Both the position numbers and the translations under genes were made by a program. Below the pieces are notes generated by a model. It saw nothing but the letters and a program-made list of their open reading frames with translations. It was not told the origin of the DNA and ran no database searches. This document shows positions 1 to 7,715 of a DNA stretch of 37,204 nucleotides, piece by piece; position 1 is the first letter of the stretch; each line of letters starts with the position of its first letter. Source of the stretch: SIAJ01 sp036266155. GTDB taxonomy: Bacteria; Planctomycetota; Planctomycetia; Gemmatales; Gemmataceae. The stretch is from NCBI GenBank assembly GCA_036266155.1, contig DATANR010000309.1:1-37204 (forward strand). Direction: 5' to 3'.

Positions 1-1
1 T

Positions 2-3000
2 GTCGCTAAGATTTCTAACAGCTGCGGTTTTTGCTCTTTCGAAGAGCTTCCATCCGTCTAGCGTCGCAAGACTCGCAGCACCCTCGGGCCCGATTTGGAG
101 AATTCGTTCACCCTTAGGGTCTACAAATATCTTTGGGGTCACCGCGTTTCCGAGCGACAGCTCCGTGGGCCTTAAAGTAATGCCATTCAAGTCCCAAACT
201 GAAACATTCCTTGCTGCTAGAGTGAACCATCGATCGTGACTCACATTTACCTCGAACCTACCCCGGAGGTCGCCCACCGATACTTTGATCGGTGTCGACT
301 TAGGCATGAATAGTTGCTCATTCAGCTTCCAAAGAAGAGCAACCTGCTCATCAATGCCTTTTTGTCCCGGTATGGCGAAGACGATGAGCCAATTGCCGTC
401 CGGACTGAAGCGCGCCGACCGGAAATTGAACTTCGTGCCGTCGATATCGCTTAGATCAAGAACTGTCCTGCGCGGTTCGGATTCCCCGCCGAGGTACCAA
501 ACGTGAATGGCGGAATTTGCGCCAATAGCAAGCCAGTCACGATCTGGAGCCGAGAGACCAACCGGAAGATTGGACCCTTTCGGCGCCGTCGGCAATGAAA
601 CATCCTCACAAGGCATGAGGTTTCCGGCCAAATTCCACACATAGAAACCCTGATTATTCCGCCGCTTCGCGACCAGCCAACGGCCGTCCGCACTAACATC
701 CGGCCGATATACCGAGGTCATCCAAGACAGCGGCTTCTCGTCGATTTCAAGTTTCTTGTCCTTTGATGGAGGATCTGGCAGTTTCCGTCCTTTAGGGTCA
801 CCTGTACCCTCGGACCATGAAAATGTTTCCGCGCCGCGACCCTGTTGAAACATAACAATCGTCTTACCGCCCAAAGCGATGACCGGCGGAAAAACTTGCC
901 TGTCATTGCCAACAGGAAATGATTTCGAAGGCTTGGTCTGCTTTATCAGCATTTCGGAACTAGCTTGAAATGGAACAGGCAATGGGATTGTTGGGAAGTA
1001 AATAGGGATTGCCGTCGGGTTCCATGCGTTGATTTCTGTTCCAGTCGAGACGACAAGTTGATTTGACGCTGAAAACCCCAACGGGATATTAGCCGCTTCA
1101 ATTGGACGGGCTATCATCCGATAGCGGATTGCCCGAGTGCCGACATCATCGCCCGCGACGATCGGCCATAACTGAAGTGCTGCGCCATCGAATCCAGAGA
1201 TGCCTGCCAGCCACCGCTCATCATTGCTGACCATAAACTCCTCGTCAACCCAGCCCGCAAGCCGTCCACGCCGGACGGGTTGACCCTCGCCAAGTTTCCA
1301 TAATTGTGATGTTTGATCGGAATTTCGGACAAGGACCCATCGCTTGTCCTTGCTAAGCGCGAAGTCGACCAGGGCCTCGGACTCGGGAGCCGCCGACTTT
1401 GCGTATTCAGTGATTGCATCATCCGTCGATGGATTCCATGTTCGGACTTCGCGATTGGCATCAACCATCATCACACGGCGCGCACCACGAGGGGATCGAA
1501 TTAATTCGGCGCGACATGATGGGTTTCCCAGGATCAATGGCTCTACGGTGCGGCTAAATTGACCCAGATCCCACGCTCGAACTGAACCGTCTCCGGCAAT
1601 ACTGACGAGCCAGCGACCATCGGAGGTTAACTCAACACCGGTCACTGCCGCATCGTGTCCGCAAAGGTTTACCGGTGGCTCTGTAGCGGCAAACCAGAGG
1701 TCCCATACTCTGATAATATTTTGCGGTCCAGGCGCTACTAACCATCGACCGTCCTCGCTGACTTTGAAATTCGTTACCTCCCCAGTCTGTGACATGTAAG
1801 GCTCAGACTGCAACAGATCAGTCGAGTCACCGTATCGTTCTGAGCCGTCTTCTGTCTCCAAGTTGTTGTTCCATGTCCAAAGACGAATGACCGATGTTGC
1901 CGCTTCCGAACAGCGGACTAACACGCGCCTGCCGCCTTGGGCAACAACTACCTGGGTCGAGTTTGTTGGACTGACGTTTTTCAGTCGCCATCCCTTGGCG
2001 CTCGCCGCGGAAAGGTCATATAGGTTTCCAATCCCGTTACGTACACCGGTTAATCCTCTCCCCGTTTGGGGATTTGGCAGATCATCCACATTCTCCACCG
2101 ACGTCATCGGGTCAATATTTGCAGTCGGCCGCGAAACTGCGATAGCCCAGATTCCGCGGGCGTCCGTAATTACTGATTGAAGTTTTTGCGCCGCGCTGGT
2201 TGTAGCCAGATTCGAATCTTTTCCGCTGTCTGCGCTCAATGAGAACTGCTCCGGCACCGTTTCCCAAGGCCTACCACTTGTAAGGCTCCACCGCAATACT
2301 GATCCATCACTACAAACGACTGCGAGATAAGAACCATCGATCGAGAATTCACCGCTGCGCATCGCTGAAGCAGACTTGTTCTGAGTTTTTGGCAAACTGA
2401 CTTGTTTGGCGATTGGAGAATCGCCTGCCTTCACCTGAGCGAGATTGACTACGAACGGCGTACCGTCCGCGCGGAACACAGCCAGCCAGCGGTTGCGCTC
2501 CTTGACTTTTCTTGCAAATGCGACATTGCGAAAGAAACTGTCATCGACTGGACATTTGAATGAGCCAGGCCTATTGTCGTTCGGGTTTGTCTGGGTCAAA
2601 TCCCAAAGCTGCAAAGTCACATCGTTCGACGTCTTACCCAGTCCTTTTGCACAGATCCATTCGCCATCGCTGTCCAACGTCAGTTCGCCAAACTTTTCTT
2701 GGTTCGGCGTTTCCAATTTGATTCCGTCTAACTTGTCGTGGAATTTCGCCGTTAAATCCCATAATCGAACTTCGCCTTCACGACTTTGAGCAATCAACCA
2801 GCGGCCATTGGAGCTAACCAGGAGCCTTTTAAAGGCCGGTCTACTATTCTTGCCGAGCCAGATCGGGGTGCCGCCAAGTTTGCCAGCGCGCGCGGCAGCG
2901 ATGGGAGCTTGCCAGAGAAACATTTCGCCTTCGCTGTCCGCTATGCACACCCAACTGATTTCGTGCTGCTCATTTGTAGCGGTAACGACTTTCGATAACC

Positions 3001-4906
3001 GTCGATTGGGAAGGTAGCCAACAGGCAGTCCGCCTAGATTGACCATCGCTTGGCGCAAGCCAAGTGCCGCCTCGGGAAGTATTTCAGGCTGATCGCTTTT
3101 CCGCGATTGCTCCGTAGCCTCGACGGCTAACGCAAGAGCCTTTCCTGGTTCGAGAGCGGCAGCGTTGTGGGCCTGTATGCCAATTAACAGTGTTTGGGCT
3201 CGCTTTGTCTCGCTATCGGCTTTTTCTTTTTCTGCCTTCGCTATTCCCGTTTGGTTTTCCGCTTCCTTCGTCTTGGCGGTCGCGATCACTTCTTGCTGAT
3301 GGGCCTTTTGTTCTTGCTCGTGGGCCTCTTTTTCTTGCCTCCGGGCCTCGCCAGTGGCCGTCACCGCCCAGATAGTCAGGCCTACAAAAACAAAACACAC
3401 GAGACAGACGAAAACAAAAGCCTGATTTTTCCACAGCCGCCATAGATCCGCTCTTTTGCTCTTCCGGATTAGATTGTCCACGAGCTTCAAACCACCCTCG
3501 TCAATCTTGGGAAAATACCGTTTTGCCCAAGCTGACGTCGGCCGGACTCGATCCCTCCATTCCTCAGCCTCCCGAAGCTGCGCATGACTTAACGGCTCCT
3601 CGCGATTATCGTTGAGCTTGATTGCCGTATCCACGAGCCGACGATATTTGTCAGCCCATTGGGCCTCTTCGGCGACCCAGTTCTTCAGGCTTTGCCACTG
3701 GCGAATCAGGCTCTCATGCGAAATGTCCAACAACTTGTCGGCAGTGAGCGGAACACTTGGAGCCGGTGTCAAGAAATTGACTCCGGTTGCTCGAAACGCG
3801 TCAGCGACCTTTTCTACCTCGGCCACTGGTGTCTCAGCAACATCCGCGACGACTTGGACCTTGACCGGTCGTCGAACGTCGCGTCGTCGAATGTCTTGTT
3901 CACCTGGATCGGGCTCGCACAGACAACGAAACATCACCTCGGTAAGTCGTTGTTGCTTGGTCGCCAAGCCTTTGTAAATCTCCTGGCCATGATGATCCAA
4001 CGCGTTCGTTTTGCCGACCATTTTCCCGTATTTTTCGAGATCGAGTATCGGACCGGCGGGACCCGGGTCGGCTTTGATCGCTTTGTCCCATAAACGCATC
4101 AGCGCATGCTGCATGAGGGGCAATTGGTCGAAGTCGTCTCCCATGTCGTTCAAAAGCCGTCGAACGAGGTCTTCCTTGACTTCGCCTCCTTCGACACGAG
4201 CCGGCAATTCGATGGCCTCGCGCGTTTGCTCTCGCGTCAATCGCGGGATGAGGAACTGACTGTCGCTGATTGCTTCGGGCAGGTCGGAAAACAGGACGCA
4301 GTCGCCGAGGTAGTCCGACCGCATGGTCAGGACTACATAGACCGGCAGCGACGGCGTTTTCGCGGTCCGTAACAGCAAAGCGACAAACGCCGCCGCTTCA
4401 TTGGGGTCATGGTCACGATGGAAGCGGAAAATCTCTTCGAACTGATCGACCAGTAGAAGCAATTGGCGACCATCGGGGATTAGACGCGTGGCGTTCGGTC
4501 CCCAATATTCACTCACTGTTTTCGCCAGCCCAAAGGGGCCGCGGCGAAGATTGGCCAGGATGCCATCCCGAGCATCCGCGGCGGCATCACTCTTCGAAGC
4601 GTCGGCCGGCCATCCGGCACGTACGAGCGCGTCCGCCAGATTGCTAAGGGGGCGAGCCCCCGGCTCGAAGGCAGCAATCCGCCATCCGGCGCCGACTTGC
4701 GTCATGCGGCCGGCCATTAAGGCCGACATCATGCCCGCCCGAGCCAGCGACGACTTGCCACAACCAGATGCGCCCACCAGTGCCAAGAATCGATTGTCAC
4801 CCAAGCGCTGCAGGATTCGGTCAACTTGTTCGTCTCGGCCGAAAAACAAGTCAGCGTCCTGCACGTCAAAGCGTCGGAGGCCAGGATAAGGATTGCGGAA
4901 ACTCAT
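2..4906 (-). CDS. nSTAND1 NTPase - TM - WD40 repeat protein, C-terminus missing at the left edge
   Basis: One frame stays open from the ATG at 4906 to the left edge, giving at least 1,635 residues without a stop, so the C-terminus lies outside. The start MSFRNPYPGLRRF and the following DADLFFGRDEQ are the signature opening of nSTAND1 NTPases. Walker A is GASGCGKS (residues 45-52) and Walker B is LLLLVDQFEE (D154). A single hydrophobic segment (about 496-516) is followed by a charged Glu/Lys/Gln-rich coiled coil (about 520-565). From about 600 on there are many degenerate WD40 blades, such as GDGSVRAWDLG and NIIRVWDLW, often carrying GRWLV. STAND proteins are nucleotide-driven switches; WD40 propellers usually sense a ligand. 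The start overlaps the stop of the upstream TIR gene as ATGA, so the two are translationally coupled and probably form one complex. With one membrane span, the NTPase would be cytoplasmic and the propeller outside the membrane. Ligand and output are unknown. Confidence 0.88.
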   Translation of the reverse strand, partial: MSFRNPYPGLRRFDVQDADLFFGRDEQVDRILQRLGDNRFLALVGASGCGKSSLARAGMMSALMAGRMTQVGAGWRIAAFEPGARPLSNLADALVRAGWPADASKSDAAADARDGILANLRRGPFGLAKTVSEYWGPNATRLIPDGRQLLLLVDQFEEIFRFHRDHDPNEAAAFVALLLRTAKTPSLPVYVVLTMRSDYLGDCVLFSDLPEAISDSQFLIPRLTREQTREAIELPARVEGGEVKEDLVRRLLNDMGDDFDQLPLMQHALMRLWDKAIKADPGPAGPILDLEKYGKMVGKTNALDHHGQEIYKGLATKQQRLTEVMFRCLCEPDPGEQDIRRRDVRRPVKVQVVADVAETPVAEVEKVADAFRATGVNFLTPAPSVPLTADKLLDISHESLIRQWQSLKNWVAEEAQWADKYRRLVDTAIKLNDNREEPLSHAQLREAEEWRDRVRPTSAWAKRYFPKIDEGGLKLVDNLIRKSKRADLWRLWKNQAFVFVCLVCFVFVGLTIWAVTATGEARRQEKEAHEQEQKAHQQEVIATAKTKEAENQTGIAKAEKEKADSETKRAQTLLIGIQAHNAAALEPGKALALAVEATEQSRKSDQPEILPEAALGLRQAMVNLGGLPVGYLPNRRLSKVVTATNEQHEISWVCIADSEGEMFLWQAPIAAARAGKLGGTPIWLGKNSRPAFKRLLVSSNGRWLIAQSREGEVRLWDLTAKFHDKLDGIKLETPNQEKFGELTLDSDGEWICAKGLGKTSNDVTLQLWDLTQTNPNDNRPGSFKCPVDDSFFRNVAFARKVKERNRWLAVFRADGTPFVVNLAQVKAGDSPIAKQVSLPKTQNKSASAMRSGEFSIDGSYLAVVCSDGSVLRWSLTSGRPWETVPEQFSLSADSGKDSNLATTSAAQKLQSVITDARGIWAIAVSRPTANIDPMTSVENVDDLPNPQTGRGLTGVRNGIGNLYDLSAASAKGWRLKNVSPTNSTQVVVAQGGRRVLVRCSEAATSVIRLWTWNNNLETEDGSERYGDSTDLLQSEPYMSQTGEVTNFKVSEDGRWLVAPGPQNIIRVWDLWFAATEPPVNLCGHDAAVTGVELTSDGRWLVSIAGDGSVRAWDLGQFSRTVEPLILGNPSCRAELIRSPRGARRVMMVDANREVRTWNPSTDDAITEYAKSAAPESEALVDFALSKDKRWVLVRNSDQTSQLWKLGEGQPVRRGRLAGWVDEEFMVSNDERWLAGISGFDGAALQLWPIVAGDDVGTRAIRYRMIARPIEAANIPLGFSASNQLVVSTGTEINAWNPTAIPIYFPTIPLPVPFQASSEMLIKQTKPSKSFPVGNDRQVFPPVIALGGKTIVMFQQGRGAETFSWSEGTGDPKGRKLPDPPSKDKKLEIDEKPLSWMTSVYRPDVSADGRWLVAKRRNNQGFYVWNLAGNLMPCEDVSLPTAPKGSNLPVGLSAPDRDWLAIGANSAIHVWYLGGESEPRRTVLDLSDIDGTKFNFRSARFSPDGNWLIVFAIPGQKGIDEQVALLWKLNEQLFMPKSTPIKVSVGDLRGRFEVNVSHDRWFTLAARNVSVWDLNGITLRPTELSLGNAVTPKIFVDPKGERILQIGPEGAASLATLDGWKLFERAKTAAVRNLSD

Positions 4907-6348
4907 GCGTCCCTCCTTGTGGCTCGCACGCGTTTCAGAAACAGGTCAATCTCTTCGGCGCGCAGTCCATCGGCACACCGTAGGACGTGATAGTTCAAAG
5001 ACCTGATTCCAAGGTCGCCCTTGGGTGGTTCTGGGGGCGGGCCTTCATAGACGTCGATCGGTACGGCCTTTTTTGCCTGACTCAACACGCGGTTGGCATA
5101 CAGCCATTGGGCTTCAACCGTCTGTTGTTCAGCGTTGCCGTAAACGATCATAATGCCGTCCGCGGAGCCGAGCCGTTTTTCGGAGATGACACGGTCCTTT
5201 TCAACGTGTCCGGTGCGTTGGGCAAATCTGACAACTGCCCTGCGCTCCTCCAATTGTCTCAGTAGGTCTTCTGCCAGTTCGTCGTCCGCGGAATCCCAAT
5301 GGACGTATACTGTGCAGTCAAACCCTTCGGCGGGCGGCGCCGGCGGCGATTCTGCCGGGCGCGATAACTTGTCGAGTCTTTTGACGACTGCCTGTTTGAA
5401 TTCTTCCAGTTGTTTAGTGAACTCGTCGGCCGCCACCAGCAGCGCCTTATGGGAGCTATCCGTCACCGCCTCCGGATCAGTCCCGGGCTTGCGCCACTGG
5501 ACAATTGGCATCCCCGCTTCAACTGCCAGCGCGTGCTGAACTGCGGCGCCTCTCTCGTTGGAATCGGTGAATTTCTGTCCGGGTTCTCCGCTCAGAAGTT
5601 GGACAAAGAGGAGAGCGCCGCGGAGATCAGACTGCACCGAAGTCCGAAAGTCGGACAACTTATTTGGATAAACGCCCGCCGGGACCACGCGATATTTCTC
5701 ATTCAACAATCGGCGCAGTTCATCACATTGATTATCGAGGTCCGTGGAGGGCTCGGCCAAATAAACAGTTTTCTTCGGAGCGGCCGGCGACACGTCGTTG
5801 GGGACCAAGGATTCCAGCGCCTTCTGGATGCCATATACAACATCGCGCATTTTGTCAGCGCACCGCTCGTTCCGAGCCGTCGGTATCGGATATCCAATGG
5901 GAATAGGCCTTTTACTGTCCGGGTGATCCTCCCAGAACTTGACTTGCAAAATCTTGGATAATTCAACTGGTGGCGCATCCACCTTCCTAATGTTAACGAT
6001 GATGAGCCGACCCGGATCGCTTGATAATTGTTGTTGCTTATCAAGAAATAACTTCAGTTCCGACCGACACCAAGTCGACTCGAAATACGCTGGCGACAGG
6101 AACGCGATTAGAACCGCGGAGTCTTGGACATGATGCGCAATTTCACCTGGAAGTTCGTCCCCAGGAACCAGTTTGCGATCTCGAAACAGTTCGTATTTGG
6201 CTTCACTTCCGAGGGTCTTTTTCAACTCATCTTCCAGCCACTGCACAAACGCGGTGACCCATCCAAGTTTCTCTTCAGGAACTGGATGATCGTCCGTCCA
6301 CGCATAACTGACAAATATCTTTGGACGTTGGGACAGTAGGGCGGACAT
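4903..6348 (-). CDS. Triple TIR-like domain protein (putative NADase/signalling effector)
   Basis: 481 residues. The first TIR domain (about 9-182) starts with KIFVSYAWTDD, has a BB-loop-like DRKLVPGDE (57-65) and the WCRSEL motif whose E97 matches the catalytic glutamate of TIR NADases. A second Rossmann-like segment (about 194-330) opens with KTVYLAEPSTDL and contains LLFVQLLSGEPG. A third (about 345-475) opens with FDCTVYVHWDSADDE and contains DGIMIVYGNAEQQ. Segments two and three look like degenerate TIR folds in which I see no equivalent catalytic glutamate, so they may be scaffold or ligand-binding units. Bacterial TIR domains cleave NAD+ or make cyclic ADP-ribose signals. Here the likely partner is the nSTAND1-WD40 protein, whose ATG overlaps this gene's stop (ATGA). 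The ATG at 6348 directly precedes the TIR fold. No signal peptide or membrane span is seen, so it is probably cytosolic. Confidence 0.88.
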   Translation of the reverse strand: MSALLSQRPKIFVSYAWTDDHPVPEEKLGWVTAFVQWLEDELKKTLGSEAKYELFRDRKLVPGDELPGEIAHHVQDSAVLIAFLSPAYFESTWCRSELKLFLDKQQQLSSDPGRLIIVNIRKVDAPPVELSKILQVKFWEDHPDSKRPIPIGYPIPTARNERCADKMRDVVYGIQKALESLVPNDVSPAAPKKTVYLAEPSTDLDNQCDELRRLLNEKYRVVPAGVYPNKLSDFRTSVQSDLRGALLFVQLLSGEPGQKFTDSNERGAAVQHALAVEAGMPIVQWRKPGTDPEAVTDSSHKALLVAADEFTKQLEEFKQAVVKRLDKLSRPAESPPAPPAEGFDCTVYVHWDSADDELAEDLLRQLEERRAVVRFAQRTGHVEKDRVISEKRLGSADGIMIVYGNAEQQTVEAQWLYANRVLSQAKKAVPIDVYEGPPPEPPKGDLGIRSLNYHVLRCADGLRAEEIDLFLKRVRATRRDA

Positions 6349-6634
6349 AACGACTTCTTCAGTACGTGTGCCTGTGAGCCCGGGCCGACACAGGAGTCGG
6401 ACCGGCGTCAGTCGCCGTCACCACACCGACAGAGAAGAACGTCGTGTCCGAGGTCAACGTGGAGGCGATTGAACTGGTTAGTAATCATCACTAATCGTAG
6501 TCAGACCAACAGTCCTGTCAAGCGTTGTCGCGCTCGGTAGACGCCAATGAAAAGAAGCGCTCGCTCTCTTGCGGCCCCGCGCCGAATACGGTAGCTTCAA
6601 TTTGACCCTGGTGCGGCGTCGCCCGAGAACCAAC
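6349..6634. promoter_or_regulatory. Divergent intergenic region between TIR-nSTAND operon and ECF sigma gene
   Basis: This 286-bp spacer must hold the promoters for both the leftward TIR-nSTAND pair and the rightward sigma factor gene. A small AT-rich inverted repeat, TTAGT-7 nt-ACTAA, lies at 6478-6494 in otherwise GC-rich sequence and could be an operator. No clear -35/-10 pair can be assigned by eye, and ECF-type promoters in this phylum are not well enough defined for me to call one. Confidence 0.35.
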
Positions 6635-7231
6635 ATGTCCGACGATTCCCTCGAAACCAATGACATGCACAATTACATCGACCGCATGCGCGCGGGGGAT
6701 GCGAATGCGGCGAACCAGTTGATTCGGGCGGCGCAAAAGCGCTTGGAGAAATTGGCGCACCGCATGGTCGGCAAAAGCCTGGCACGGCGCGGCGACGTGG
6801 ACGTCGACGATATCCTGGCTGGATCAATGCCGCGATTGATTCGGAGCCTGGGTGATGTGCGCCCGGAATCGACGCGGTCGTTTTACAATCTCGCCGCCGT
6901 GCAAATGCGGCGTGAATTGCTCGATGTGATTCGCGCGGCTCGGCGTCGGCCAACACTGGAAGCGGTCGGCAGCGATCCTGACGCCGGCGGGTTTCAAGCT
7001 GTGGCCGCGCCGGAGGATGCCGATCTCGATCGCTGGGCGGCGCTGCATGTCGCTGTCGAACAGCTTCCCGTCGATGAGCGCGAGGTGATCGGCCTCACCG
7101 TTTACCACGGCTGGTCGCAAATGGAAATCGCCGTGCTGCTGCACGTCAGCGATCGCCATGTGCGGCGGATCTGGAGCGACGCCATCCGCCACCTCAGCGC
7201 AGCTCTTGGCGGCCAGTTGCCGGATTTGTGA
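6635..7231 (+). CDS. ECF-type RNA polymerase sigma factor
   Basis: 198 residues from the ATG at 6635; a TTG 66 bp upstream extends the frame but would add a basic tail not typical of the family. Region sigma2 is seen around residues 11-90, with the helix RRELLDVIRAARRRP. Region sigma4 lies near the C-terminus: VEQLPVDEREVIGLTVYHG, followed by the helix-turn-helix WSQMEIAVLLHVSDRHVRRIW. The spacing of the two domains and the overall size fit ECF (group IV) sigma factors. Such proteins direct RNA polymerase to a small regulon and are usually held by an anti-sigma factor or kinase. None is encoded next to it here; the neighbours are the divergent TIR-nSTAND operon and a short convergent ORF. The position suggests, without proving, that it controls the divergent pair. 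Confidence 0.88.
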   Translation: MSDDSLETNDMHNYIDRMRAGDANAANQLIRAAQKRLEKLAHRMVGKSLARRGDVDVDDILAGSMPRLIRSLGDVRPESTRSFYNLAAVQMRRELLDVIRAARRRPTLEAVGSDPDAGGFQAVAAPEDADLDRWAALHVAVEQLPVDEREVIGLTVYHGWSQMEIAVLLHVSDRHVRRIWSDAIRHLSAALGGQLPDL

Positions 7232-7238
7232 TCCACGT

Positions 7239-7403
7239 TTATTGTTGTGTCGGCGTTGGCGCCGGCGTCGTCACCTTCGCCGTTGCGGACTGCACCGGCG
7301 GCAAATGCGTGATGATGTTGACTTCGACCATCGTGGAACAAACCAGCCGGCCTTCCAGGCCCTGAACGCTCAGGCGGGGATGATTGGTTTTGCGATTGGA
7401 CAC
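7239..7403 (-). CDS. Small LEPR-XLL-like protein (54 aa)
   Basis: A short frame from GTG at 7403 to TAA at 7239, convergent with the sigma gene and only 7 bp from its stop. A good ribosome binding site supports it: GGAG sits 7 nt upstream of the GTG. The product begins MSNRKTNHPRLSVQGLEGR and continues LVCSTMVEV, then ends in a Thr/Pro/Ala-rich tail (TTPAPTPTQQ). The basic start followed by LxxLExRL resembles the LEPR-XLL-type N-terminal motif of planctomycete exported proteins, and tiny proteins bearing only such a motif do occur. Function unknown. It could instead be the remnant N-terminus of a longer surface protein, or a chance frame. Confidence 0.45.
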   Translation of the reverse strand: MSNRKTNHPRLSVQGLEGRLVCSTMVEVNIITHLPPVQSATAKVTTPAPTPTQQ

Positions 7404-7715
7404 GTGTGGTCTCCGGTCGAGTGGCTGTTGGGGTGGGCTTGTCGTTCTCTATCCTGATGAGCGTCGGCCGCTCGCGGAAGCGGACTAGGAATCCCATTTA
7501 CGTTCGCGGATGAGCGAATTGATAAAATAATCATCCGAACATAAATTAGACGCGATCGAGCAATGTAGACGTAAGTAACTGTTTGGAAACAAGATACGTC
7601 TTCGCCGCCGTGCCAAATAATGTGCCGATTGGACGAGTGTCAGTTATTAGAAATACGTTCAGGGGGGTGTGCGCGGCGCGAACGAGTACCAATCGACACG
7701 CTGAAACGCATTTTC
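7404..7715. other. Intergenic gap between the small ORF and glgX
   Basis: About 310 bp without a convincing gene. The stretch 7500-7620 is clearly more AT-rich than its surroundings and would hold the 3' end signals of the glgX operon and the promoter of the small ORF. I saw no strong hairpin, repeat or RNA gene. Confidence 0.5.

Noticed and set aside
1..4906. Possibility that the left region is non-coding or broken, as only short plus-strand frames are closed within it
   Set aside because: The minus frame was followed at several places (near 4790, 4445, 3400-3480, 1560-1595 and 1-25); it stays in register with Walker motifs, a membrane span and WD40 blades and runs off the edge.
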